Shown here: piece by piece, positions 24,219-32,428 of the stretch | How positions within the stretch are numbered: the stretch's first letter is position 1 | How the letters are laid out: every line of letters begins with the position of its first letter | NCBI GenBank assembly: GCA_041397725.1 | Contig: JAWKVZ010000004.1 | Coordinates: 310,001-374,000 of the forward strand | Reading direction: 5' to 3' | Length of the DNA: 64,000 nucleotides | From: JAGRKR01 sp041397725 | GTDB taxonomy: Bacteria; Pseudomonadota; Alphaproteobacteria; Rhizobiales; Hyphomicrobiaceae | Translations under genes and position numbers: made by a program | The notes under the pieces: generated by a model | What the model saw: the letters and a program-made list of their open reading frames with translations, nothing else | Database searches by the model: none | Told to the model about the DNA's origin: nothing

Positions 24219-25265
24219 ATGGTCGCCATAAAGGCCCATCAGGCGAACGCCTTCCTCAAGTCCCCGAGCGCGACGTGCCGCGCCGTCCTGCTCTATGGTA
24301 CCGACAGCGGCCAGGTCTCCGAGCGCGCCCGTGAGCTGGCCGCGCGCTGGGCCGGCAGCGAAACGCCGCCCGGTGAGGTGGTTCGCATCGACGAGCCCGA
24401 CCTCGAGCAGGACCCCGAGCGCCTCGTTGTCGAGTTGCAGACCATGCCCATGTTCGGGGGGCCGCCCATCGTGCGGACGACGCTTGGACGACGCCTCAAG
24501 GCGGTGGACGTCGCCGCGCTCCTCGAAGGTGACCGCATGTCCGGCCGGCTCGTCGTCGAGGCGGGCAACCTGAAACCAGACGACGCCTTCCGTGCGCTGT
24601 TCGAGAAGTCACCGAGCGCCGCCGCCGTCGCCTGCTATGGCGACAGCATGCAGGATCTCGGCGGGCTCGTGCAGGAGGTGCTGGGCGCGCACGGCGCCCG
24701 CATCTCGCCGGAGGCCCGCCAGCTTCTGTTGTCCCGGCTCGGCGCCGATCACGCCCTCTCGCGCGGCGAGATCGAGAAGCTCGCCCTGTTCGCCCACGGC
24801 AAGCCCGTCATCGAGATCGAGGACGTCGAGGACGTCGTCGGCGACGCCGCCGAGCTCGCCGTCGATCGCGTGGTGTCGGCGACAGTCGCCGGCGAGATGG
24901 GCCGTGCGCTCGTCGAACTCGACAGAGTCGTGGCCTCCGGCGAAGGCCCGCAGACCATCATCGTCATCCTGCAGAGCCATTTCCTGCGGCTACATCGCGT
25001 CCGGGCCGCCATGGCCGGCGGCAAGAGCCTGGACGAGGCCGTCCGCGGCCTGCGCCCCCCGGTTCACTTCAAGCAGAAGGCCGCCTTCGAAGCCGCCTGC
25101 CGCCGCTGGAGCGAGCCACGCCTCGCCGCCGCGCTCACGCGCATCGCCCGCGCGGCCCACGCGGCCCGCCGCACCTCCGCCCTCGACGGGCTCCTTACCG
25201 AGCGCCTGATCGCCGAGCTGGCGCGACTGGCTGCCAGCGCCGAGGAGCGCCCACCGCGCCGCTAG
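24219..25265 (+). CDS. holA: DNA polymerase III delta subunit
   Basis: 348 residues. The N-terminal AAA+-like domain begins FLKSPSATCRAVLLYGTDSGQVSERA, where HolA has the YGxDxGLV block; a middle GRLVVEAGNL strand and a helical C-terminal collar (about 215-340) with IVILQSHFLRLHRVRAAM follow. It opens the beta clamp within the clamp-loader complex. Position after leuS-lptE is the conserved alphaproteobacterial order. The gene usually found next, parB, is not here; a sugar kinase follows. Confidence 0.92.
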   Translation: MVAIKAHQANAFLKSPSATCRAVLLYGTDSGQVSERARELAARWAGSETPPGEVVRIDEPDLEQDPERLVVELQTMPMFGGPPIVRTTLGRRLKAVDVAALLEGDRMSGRLVVEAGNLKPDDAFRALFEKSPSAAAVACYGDSMQDLGGLVQEVLGAHGARISPEARQLLLSRLGADHALSRGEIEKLALFAHGKPVIEIEDVEDVVGDAAELAVDRVVSATVAGEMGRALVELDRVVASGEGPQTIIVILQSHFLRLHRVRAAMAGGKSLDEAVRGLRPPVHFKQKAAFEAACRRWSEPRLAAALTRIARAAHAARRTSALDGLLTERLIAELARLAASAEERPPRR

Positions 25266-25358
25266 CGCGATCGGCGCCCTCGACAGCGCCGCTTCCCACG
25301 CGCATCCCGCCGCTTGCAGCCAGGAACGACCCGGCGTCCATCCGTCCGCCTCCCTCCC

Positions 25359-25386
25359 TTGCCCCGTCGGCCGATCTGCCTATAGT
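25359..25386 (+). promoter_or_regulatory. Putative promoter of the PfkB kinase gene
   Basis: TTGCCC at 25359-25364 and TATAGT at 25381-25386 with a 16-base spacer lie in the 150-base gap between holA and the kinase gene. GGGAGG follows 7 bases before the ATG at 25416. Confidence 0.45.
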
Positions 25387-25415
25387 GCGCGCCACGCAAA
25401 CCCCCGGGAGGCCCC

Positions 25416-26414
25416 ATGACAGAGCCACGCTTCGATGTCCTCGGCATCGGCAATGCGATCGTCGACATCATCGGACGCTGCGACGACGCCTACCTCGCGC
25501 GTCACGGGCTGGCCAAGGGCCACATGCAGCTTGTCGATGCCGCGACCGTGTTGCGGCTCTACGACGGCATGGGTCCCTCGGTCGAAATCTCCGGAGGCTC
25601 GGTTGCCAACTCCATGGTCGGCATCGCCTCGTTCGGCGGCAAGGCGGCGTTCATCGGCAAGGTCGCCGACGACGAGTTCGGCCGCATCTTCGCCCACGAC
25701 ATCAGCGCCGCCGGAGTGACCTTTACAACGCCGCAGGCCAAGGGCGGCAATCCGACGGCCCGCTCGCTCATCCTGGTGACGCCCGACGGCGAGCGCACCA
25801 TGAACACCTTCCTCGGCGTCAGTCCGGAGCTCGATCACGGCGAGGTCGATCGGGACCTCGTGGCGGCAAGCCGCATCGTCTATCTCGAGGGCTATCTGTT
25901 CGACCGGCCCGAGGCCAAGGCGGCATTCCGGCAAGCCGCCCGCATCGCCGGGGAGGCGGGCCGTCAGGTTGCTTTGACGCTGTCGGACTCCTTCTGTGTC
26001 GACCGTCATCGCGACGAGTTCCTGGAACTGATCCGGGGCAGCGTCGACATCCTGTTCGCCAACGAGACCGAGATCACCTCGCTCTACCAGACGACCGACT
26101 TCGACTCCGCCGCCGCCCACGCCGCGCGCGACGCCAAGCTCGCCGTGTTGACGCGCAGTGGCCAGGGCTCGCTCGTCCTGAGCGGCAAGGAACGGGTCGA
26201 GGTCGCCCCAGAGCGCGTGCCCGAGATCGTGGACACGACCGGAGCCGGCGACCTCTATGCGGCAGGCTTCCTGTTCGGCATCGCCCGCGGCTTGCCGCTG
26301 GCGACCGCGGGGCGGCTCGGCAGCATCGCCGCGGCCGAGATCATCAGCCATATCGGCGCGCGCCCGGAAGCCCGCCTCAAAGACCTCGCCATTGGTGCCG
26401 GGATCGATCTCTGA
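25416..26414 (+). CDS. PfkB-family carbohydrate/adenosine kinase
   Basis: 332 residues. PfkB signatures are present: ISGGSVANSMVGIASFGGKAAFIGKV near the N-terminus, NETEITSLY in the middle and the catalytic DTTGAGDLYAAGFLFG with the base Asp. The N-terminal DVLGIGNAIVDIIG and overall layout resemble the adenosine kinase group conserved in alphaproteobacteria, which phosphorylates adenosine or a related nucleoside or sugar with ATP. The exact substrate is inferred only from resemblance. It has its own promoter-like sequence and no downstream partner. Confidence 0.88.
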   Translation: MTEPRFDVLGIGNAIVDIIGRCDDAYLARHGLAKGHMQLVDAATVLRLYDGMGPSVEISGGSVANSMVGIASFGGKAAFIGKVADDEFGRIFAHDISAAGVTFTTPQAKGGNPTARSLILVTPDGERTMNTFLGVSPELDHGEVDRDLVAASRIVYLEGYLFDRPEAKAAFRQAARIAGEAGRQVALTLSDSFCVDRHRDEFLELIRGSVDILFANETEITSLYQTTDFDSAAAHAARDAKLAVLTRSGQGSLVLSGKERVEVAPERVPEIVDTTGAGDLYAAGFLFGIARGLPLATAGRLGSIAAAEIISHIGARPEARLKDLAIGAGIDL

Positions 26415-26603
26415 TCGCCGCGGGGGCGCTTGAGGCTCGCACGGTTCCGCGACCATGCAGCCAAGCCTCCCCGTGTATATCGTCAGCACATCTGTGAAAT
26501 ATCCGTCATATTCCCTGTCCGAGCCGGAATAAACTTGAATACCCACCAGCATCTGTTGCACAATAGCATCAGTCGAATCGTACTCAGCTGGAAGGGACTC
26601 CTC

Positions 26604-26825
26604 ATGTCAAAAACCAGAACTCCAGGAGCCAGTACTCAAAATATTCGTTCTGCGAACGAGAATTCTCCCGCGAACGATAGAATTATTCAGGTATTTCCTG
26701 TTGCAAGCAGCGAAGGTAGCGCAGGGGTCGCTGTGACCGCCATCCACGGACCTGCCAAGGAGGCCGATAAGGCAGCGGACGAGCCCGGCGAGCGACCACA
26801 AACGCACCGACGTCGGCGCGCCTGA
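26604..26825 (+). CDS. Small hypothetical protein in an AT-richer patch
   Basis: 73 residues from an ATG at 26604 with GGAAGGGA about 8 bases upstream. No family is recognised. The sequence is hydrophilic with Asn/Ser/Thr in the first half and Lys/Glu/Asp/Arg in the second, ending HRRRRA, so it is probably disordered. Base composition from about 26,480 to 26,720 is visibly richer in A+T than anything around it. TCGTTC (26645-26650) and GAACGA (26654-26659) form an inverted repeat in the ORF, and GAGAATTCTC follows directly. It could be a real small gene or leftover foreign sequence. Confidence 0.4.
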   Translation: MSKTRTPGASTQNIRSANENSPANDRIIQVFPVASSEGSAGVAVTAIHGPAKEADKAADEPGERPQTHRRRRA

Positions 26826-26928
26826 CGCCGCGCGCCAGCTCGGTTCAGGCCGCTGAACGAGCGAATTGACAAGCCCGGTGTCGGGCGGGATCGTTGGCAT
26901 CAATCTCCCGACCCGCCGAGGTGACTAG

Positions 26929-28419
26929 ATGACGGCTCGCAACGAGCACGACGGCGCGACGCCGCCCATGACGGCAACTGGCGCGCAGACGACCACACGG
27001 CCAGCACCGGCAGAGCGCCGGTCGGCGCTCCCCTCCGTCGATGCGGTCCTCAAGAACGATCACCTTCGCGGCGCCCTCGAGAACCACGGGCGCACGGTCA
27101 TGGTCGCCGCCGTCCGCACCGTTCTGGCCGAGATGCGCGTGGCCGCCTCACCTCCGGGCGACACCAGCCCGTCCGCCATCGCCATCGCCGCCACCGCGCA
27201 CGCCGATGCACACGACCGCCCGTCCCAGCGCAGCGTGCTCAATCTGACCGGCACCGTGCTGCACACCAACCTCGGGCGCGCCATCCTCGCCGAGAGCGCC
27301 CGTGAAGCCAGCCTCGCCGCCATGCGCGATGCCACCAACCTCGAGTTCGACCTCGTGAGCGGCCAGCGCGGCGAGCGCGACGACCACGTGCACGGCCTGC
27401 TCTGCGAGCTGACCGGCGCGGAGGACGCCATCGCCGTCAACAACAATGCGGCTGCGGTGATCCTGGTCCTCAACACCCTCGCCATGGGCAAGGAGGTGGT
27501 GGTCTCGCGGGGCGAGCTCGTCGAAATCGGCGGCGCCTTCCGAATGCCCGACATCATGGCGCGCGCAGGTGCGCGTCTGCGCGAGATCGGCACCACCAAC
27601 CGCACGCATCTCAGGGACTACAAGGAGGCCATCGGCCCCGACACGGCGGCGCTGATGAAGGTGCACACGTCGAATTTCCTCGTGCAGGGCTTCACGACAT
27701 CCGTCACGCACAAGGACGCAGCCACCGTCGCCCACGCGGCCGGCTTGCCCTTCATCGACGACCTCGGCAGCGGCGCGCTCGTCGATCTGGCGCGCTACGG
27801 CCTCGCCAGCGAGCGGACCGTCGCGGCCGCCCTCTCGGACGGCGCCGATCTCGTAACATTCAGCGGCGACAAGATCCTCGGCGGTCCGCAGGCCGGGCTG
27901 GTGGTCGGCCATCGCGACATCGTCCGCCGTCTCGCGAAGAACCCGCTGAAACGCGCCGTCCGCCTCGACCGCATGCGGCTCGCGGCCCTCGAAGCGACGC
28001 TCCGGCTCTACCGTGACCCGGACCGCCTCGCCGAGCGCTTGCCGACCTTGCGGCTCCTCACACGGCAGCACGACGACATCCGCCGCCAGGCCGAGGACCT
28101 GCGCGCGCCGCTGGCCCAGGCGCTCGGCGCCGAGTGGGTGGTCAGCACGGTCGATTGCCAGAGCGAGACGGGAAGCGGCGCGCTGCCGTTGGCGACGATC
28201 CGCAGTGCCGGCCTCGCGCTCGCGCCACGGGGCGTGAAAAGTCCGGGCCGCGCCCTCGACGAGCTGAGCGCCCGCTTCAGGGCGCTGCCGCGCCCGATCC
28301 TCGGCCGCATCAGTCAGGACCGTCTGATCCTCGATCTGCGCTGCCTCGAACGCAGCGACGACCTGCTCGCCGCCATCGCGCCGCTCCAGACCGACCCACG
28401 CAAGGGCGCGCCGGCATGA
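26929..28419 (+). CDS. selA: L-seryl-tRNA(Sec) selenium transferase SelA
   Basis: 496 residues, with an N-terminal extension of about 30 residues compared with E. coli SelA. The PLP lysine lies in TFSGDKILGGPQAG; NLTGTVLHTNLGRA, AVNNNAAAVILVLNTLA and the C-terminal SQDRLILDLRCL are family signatures. It converts Ser-tRNA(Sec) to Sec-tRNA(Sec) with selenophosphate. GAGGTG precedes the ATG. It overlaps selB by 4 bases. No selD, selC or selenoprotein gene is visible in the window, so those must be elsewhere. Confidence 0.95.
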   Translation: MTARNEHDGATPPMTATGAQTTTRPAPAERRSALPSVDAVLKNDHLRGALENHGRTVMVAAVRTVLAEMRVAASPPGDTSPSAIAIAATAHADAHDRPSQRSVLNLTGTVLHTNLGRAILAESAREASLAAMRDATNLEFDLVSGQRGERDDHVHGLLCELTGAEDAIAVNNNAAAVILVLNTLAMGKEVVVSRGELVEIGGAFRMPDIMARAGARLREIGTTNRTHLRDYKEAIGPDTAALMKVHTSNFLVQGFTTSVTHKDAATVAHAAGLPFIDDLGSGALVDLARYGLASERTVAAALSDGADLVTFSGDKILGGPQAGLVVGHRDIVRRLAKNPLKRAVRLDRMRLAALEATLRLYRDPDRLAERLPTLRLLTRQHDDIRRQAEDLRAPLAQALGAEWVVSTVDCQSETGSGALPLATIRSAGLALAPRGVKSPGRALDELSARFRALPRPILGRISQDRLILDLRCLERSDDLLAAIAPLQTDPRKGAPA

Positions 28420-30341
28420 TCGTCGGTACGGCAGGCCACATCGATCACGGCAAGACCCTTCTGGTCAAAGCCCTGACCGGCATCGATACCGACCGGCTCA
28501 AGGAGGAAAAGGCGCGCGGCATCACCATCGAGCTCGGGTTCGCCTACCTGCCGCTCGATGATGGCAGCGTGCTCGGCTTCATCGATGTCCCCGGCCACGA
28601 GCGCTTCGTGCACACGATGCTGGCGGGCGCGACCGGCATCGATTTCGTGCTGCTGATCGTGGCCGCCGACGATGGGGTCATGCCGCAGACACGCGAGCAC
28701 CTCGACATCATCGACATCCTCGGCATCCGCGAGGGCATCGTCGTGCTGACCAAGACCGACCTCGTCGACGAGGAGCGCCGTCTCGCGGTCGAGGCGGAGA
28801 TCAGAGAGGCGACCGCCCGCTCGTGTCTCGCCGGCGCCGACATCTATCCGGTTTCGGCGGTCACCGGCGCCGGCATTGCCGCCGTGCGCCAGCGCCTCGC
28901 CGAGGAGGCGCAGAGCCGACCGCCGCACGAGACGGCCGGTGTCTTCCGGATGGCCATCGATCGCTCCTTCACGCTGCAAGGCACCGGCACGGTGGTGACC
29001 GGCACGATCCTCGCCGGCGCGATCGCGGTCGGGGAGCGCGTCCTCGGACTGCCGGGCGGCATCGAGGCCCGGGTGCGCTCGCTGCATGCCCAGAACCGTC
29101 AGGTAGCCCGCGCCGAGGCCGGCGAGCGCTGCGCGCTCAATGTGGCCGGCCCCGGTGTCAGCCGCGACGCCCTTGGGCGGGGCGACTGGCTGTCGATCCC
29201 CGGTCACGGCATGACCACGGCCCGCTTCGATGCCGACGTCTGGCTGCTGACGTCCGCGCCGCGCAGCCTCAAGACCTGGGCTCCGGTCTATCTGCACGTC
29301 GGCACGAGCGCGGTCGTCGCGCATCTCGTGCTGCTTTCCGCCGATCAACTCGCGCCCGGCCAGCGCGCGCGCGCCCAACTCGTGCTGCCGGGTCCGCTGC
29401 CGTTGCGCACCGGCGACCGCATCGTCCTGCGCGACAGCGGCGCCGAACGAACCATCGGCGGCGGGCGTGTCATCGATCCCCGCGCGCCCGCCCGTCGTCG
29501 CCGCAGCCCAGCGCGTCTGGCGATCCTCGAGGCCCTGGCGCATTCCGAGCCGGGAGAGGCTCTCGAGGCGCTGCTGGCCCTGCCGCCCTATGTGGTCGAT
29601 CTCACCACCTTCACCGCGGACCGCGCCATGACGGACGACGAGGCGGCGGCGCTCGTCGCGGGCAGGCCACTGGTTCTCGTCGATCACGACGGCGCGCGCT
29701 TCGCCATGAGTGATGCCGCCGTCGAAACCCTGGAGAAGCGCCTTGTCGCGGTCCTCGAGCGCTTTCATGCCGAGGCGCCGGAGCTGCCCGGCATGCCGGA
29801 CGAAGCTCTGCGCCGTAGTCTCGAGCCGGCGCCTCCACGGCCAGTCTTTCCCGCGATGCTGCGCGCCGTGGCGACCCGAGGGGCCATCGTGGCCGAGGCG
29901 GGCCGCACCAGACGAGCCAGCCACAAGTCGGCGCTGAGCGCCGCCGACGACCGGCTGTGGCAGCAGGTCCGCTCTCTGATCGCCGCCGAGCCGCATCGTC
30001 CGCCGACGGCCCGCGAGATCGGCTTGCAGATCGGCCAACCGGTCGCGCAGGTGCGGAAGCTCGCCAAGACCATGGCGCGGATCGGCGAAATCGCCGAGGT
30101 CGGCGCCGATCGCTTCTTCCTGCGCTCGGCCCTGCTGGAGCTCGGCACGATGGCCGACGAGCTCGCCCACGCGAGCCCGGAGCGCGCCTTCACAGCAGCG
30201 GCCTTCAAGGAACGTGTGGGCTGCGGTCGCAACGTGGCGATCCAGGTGCTCGAATACTTCGACCGCCATGGCCTGACGGTACGCCTCGGCGACGTCCGGC
30301 GCATGGCCAGGACGCCGACCGAGGCGCTGATGCGGGAGTAG
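28416..30341 (+). CDS. selB: Selenocysteine-specific elongation factor SelB
   Basis: 641 residues. The GTPase domain begins at once with IVGTAGHIDHGKTLL (P-loop), then DVPGHERFVH (G3) and LTKTDLV (G4 NKxD-type). EF-Tu-like domains 2 and 3 follow (about 170-340). The C-terminal half (about 370-640) consists of winged helices that bind the SECIS hairpin of selenoprotein mRNAs. It carries Sec-tRNA to the ribosome at UGA. The ATG overlaps the selA stop (ATGA), so the genes are translationally coupled. Confidence 0.95.
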   Translation: MIVGTAGHIDHGKTLLVKALTGIDTDRLKEEKARGITIELGFAYLPLDDGSVLGFIDVPGHERFVHTMLAGATGIDFVLLIVAADDGVMPQTREHLDIIDILGIREGIVVLTKTDLVDEERRLAVEAEIREATARSCLAGADIYPVSAVTGAGIAAVRQRLAEEAQSRPPHETAGVFRMAIDRSFTLQGTGTVVTGTILAGAIAVGERVLGLPGGIEARVRSLHAQNRQVARAEAGERCALNVAGPGVSRDALGRGDWLSIPGHGMTTARFDADVWLLTSAPRSLKTWAPVYLHVGTSAVVAHLVLLSADQLAPGQRARAQLVLPGPLPLRTGDRIVLRDSGAERTIGGGRVIDPRAPARRRRSPARLAILEALAHSEPGEALEALLALPPYVVDLTTFTADRAMTDDEAAALVAGRPLVLVDHDGARFAMSDAAVETLEKRLVAVLERFHAEAPELPGMPDEALRRSLEPAPPRPVFPAMLRAVATRGAIVAEAGRTRRASHKSALSAADDRLWQQVRSLIAAEPHRPPTAREIGLQIGQPVAQVRKLAKTMARIGEIAEVGADRFFLRSALLELGTMADELAHASPERAFTAAAFKERVGCGRNVAIQVLEYFDRHGLTVRLGDVRRMARTPTEALMRE

Positions 30342-30364
30342 GCGGGCGACCGGGCGCGGCCAGC

Positions 30365-31309
30365 CTATTTGACGCCGATCTCAGCCAGATATTTTCGCAC
30401 GCCCGGATGGATGAGGTCGGGTCTCGGCGCCGCCCGCAGCGTATTTTCCGGCGTCGTCTCGCGCGCCTGTGCCAAGGCGGCGACCAACGGGTCATGACCT
30501 TTGTGAAGGGCCTTGGCAAGCCGATACGCCAGCTCGTCCGGCAGGTCCGGGCGGACGAGAATGTAGGCCCAGGCCCCGACCGAATGCACCGGCTCCGTCT
30601 GGCCGGGATAGGCGCCTGCCGGCACCGTCATGGGCTTCAGGAAGGAATGCTTCGCGGCAACCTTGGCGATCTCCTCCGGCGTCAAGCCGACAAAGCGGCC
30701 GCCATCCTTCATCACGCGCGTGAACCCGGGCCAGCCAACGCCACCGCCCCAGAAGGCGGCGACGCGGCCATCCTTCACCATCCCCGGACCGTCGCCCGCC
30801 TTTTCGAGGAAGTGCGGCTTGAAATCCTTGTCCCGGTCCAGACCGAGGCCGTCCATCACGTATTTTGCCATCAGCGTCAGACCCGAGGCCCGCGTTCCCC
30901 AGGCGATGGGCTTGCCCACGAGGTCGCGCACGCTGCGCGCCGGGCTGGCTCCGCTCACCACGAACATGCCGGGGCTCGAATAGATGGCGGCGAGGATCTT
31001 GAGGTTCGCCTTCGGGCGACCGATGCCCGCCAGAGCCTCGTAGGCGGGCAACCCGGCCACGAGCCCGAGATCGATGGCGCGCGCCTCAAGCAGCTTGATG
31101 TTCTCGGAGCTGCCCTTGGTGCTGCGCGTTACCACGTCGAGGCTCGGATCGGCGGCGCTCATCGCCTTGGCGGCCTGATCGCCGAACAGCATGAAGCCGC
31201 CGCCCGGTGTCGCCGTGGCCATCGTGACGGTGGTTCTCTGGGCCAGCGCGGGGCTTCCCGAGAGCAGAAGGAGCAGGACAAATTGCAGAGCAGTTCCCAT
31301 GGCGCGCAT
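30365..31309 (-). CDS. TAXI-family TRAP transporter solute-binding protein (orphan)
   Basis: 314 residues with a signal peptide (ALQFVLLLLLSGSPALAQ). The mature part has TAXI hallmarks: MATATPGGGFMLFGDQAAKAM at the N-terminus, NIKLLEARAIDLGLVAGLPAYEAL, and FWGGGVGWPGFTRVM. It should capture an organic acid in the periplasm for a fused TRAP permease, but no TRAP membrane gene is nearby. It lies 131 bases behind the LysR gene on the same strand, so it may belong to the phosphonate regulon or serve as a sensor. The ATG at 31309 has GAGG 6 bases upstream; a GTG at 31321 is possible. Confidence 0.82.
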   Translation of the reverse strand: MRAMGTALQFVLLLLLSGSPALAQRTTVTMATATPGGGFMLFGDQAAKAMSAADPSLDVVTRSTKGSSENIKLLEARAIDLGLVAGLPAYEALAGIGRPKANLKILAAIYSSPGMFVVSGASPARSVRDLVGKPIAWGTRASGLTLMAKYVMDGLGLDRDKDFKPHFLEKAGDGPGMVKDGRVAAFWGGGVGWPGFTRVMKDGGRFVGLTPEEIAKVAAKHSFLKPMTVPAGAYPGQTEPVHSVGAWAYILVRPDLPDELAYRLAKALHKGHDPLVAALAQARETTPENTLRAAPRPDLIHPGVRKYLAEIGVK

Positions 31310-31440
31310 CGCAGACCTCACTCATTCCGTGCGGACGACAGACATATCGGACGGTGCGAGTAACGAATTCAAGAGGATGGTGCACGGCGAGCAAGCGCAT
31401 TCCCGCTGTGAGGAATCCTGCGGCACCCGGCGCACAGGCG

Positions 31441-32334
31441 TCACGTCGCGGGGAGCGCTCCTTGTCGACCGCCGGCCGTCACCGATTCGAAAAAGGCTCT
31501 GATCTTCGAGGAATGCTGCCGCTCCTTGAGGCAGGCGAGTCGATACTCCGTGCGCACCTTGGCGTCGGCGATGCGGACGGTCTTGAGGCGCGGATGCTGC
31601 ACGAACTCGAAATCGGCGACGACGCCGATGCCGAGCCCCCGCTCGACGGCCTTCCATACGCCTTCGCGACTGCCGATCTCCAGGAACGGCGTGACAGGTA
31701 CATTCGCCTTTCCGGCCGCGGCCTCGAAGGCCCGTCGCGTCGTCGAGCCGATCTCGCGAAGGATGAGCGACTGGCCTTCCACCTCGCCGATGCTGACAGA
31801 CTCGCGTCCGTACCAGGGATGCTCCTCGTTCATGAAGAACACCACCTCGTGCGTACTGAAGGTGACCGTGTGCACGCGAGGATCGTCGACGGCATGCGCC
31901 AGGATGCCGATATCGGCCTGAAGCTCGAGGACGCGCGTCAAGGTCAGCTCGGAGTTTCCGAGCAGAACGCTCACCTTGATGTCGGGATAGCGGTGCAGGA
32001 AGCTCGCAACCATCTCCGTCGCGTGAAATGGCCCCACCGCCGCCAGCTTGAACTCGCCGAACTGCAGGCGCCCGCTGCTGGCGAGCAGTTCCTCGGCCTC
32101 CTCGTGCAAGGTCATGATGCGGCGACTGATGGCGAACAGCGCGGTGCCGGCCTCGGTCAGCGTGACGCGGCGCCCCTGGCGGAGCACGAGCTCCACGCCG
32201 TATCGCTGCTCCAGCTCCTTGACCTGCGTGGTGACGGTCGGCTGTCCGATGCCGAGCGCTTTCGCGGCGGCGGTGAAGCCGCCATGCTCGGCAACCGCGT
32301 GAAACGAGCGGAGCTGGCTGAAAACCATCGTCAT
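31441..32334 (-). CDS. LysR-type regulator of the phosphonate operon
   Basis: 297 residues. The N-terminal winged helix-turn-helix (about 5-65) reads LRSFHAVAEHGGFTAAAKALGIGQPTVTTQVKELE; the effector domain (about 92-295) has the usual two-lobed pattern. It is divergent from the Fe-alcohol dehydrogenase gene that heads the phn cluster, the classical position for a LysR activator. An inverted repeat lies right at its own start, suggesting autoregulation. The effector is probably a phosphonate intermediate; this is inferred from context only. Confidence 0.88.
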   Translation of the reverse strand: MTMVFSQLRSFHAVAEHGGFTAAAKALGIGQPTVTTQVKELEQRYGVELVLRQGRRVTLTEAGTALFAISRRIMTLHEEAEELLASSGRLQFGEFKLAAVGPFHATEMVASFLHRYPDIKVSVLLGNSELTLTRVLELQADIGILAHAVDDPRVHTVTFSTHEVVFFMNEEHPWYGRESVSIGEVEGQSLILREIGSTTRRAFEAAAGKANVPVTPFLEIGSREGVWKAVERGLGIGVVADFEFVQHPRLKTVRIADAKVRTEYRLACLKERQHSSKIRAFFESVTAGGRQGALPAT

Positions 32335-32337
32335 AAT

Positions 32338-32392
32338 GAATGGCTATCATTCTAAATATGAATTTGTCAATGGAGCGACCCGGCGGATAGCG
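32338..32392 (+). promoter_or_regulatory. LysR operator and weak promoter of the phosphonate operon
   Basis: GAATG (32338-32342) and CATTC (32348-32352) form a perfect inverted repeat with a 5-base centre, 4 bases upstream of the LysR start codon. TTGTCA at 32364-32369 could be a -35 for the plus-strand genes, but the matching -10 (ATAGCG at 32387-32392) is poor, as expected for an activator-dependent promoter. No PhoB-type box is visible. Confidence 0.5.
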
Positions 32393-32428
32393 TTCCAGAA
32401 CGCCTCAACGGACAGGGGAATTGCGGCG

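Noticed and set aside
26645..26659. TCGTTC-TGC-GAACGA as an additional SOS box
   Set aside because: The half-sites are inverted and not GTTC-N7-GTTC; it does not match the LexA operator.
28314..30269. A 651-codon open frame opposite selB
   Set aside because: Antisense shadow of selB; composition typical of reverse-frame high-GC ORFs.
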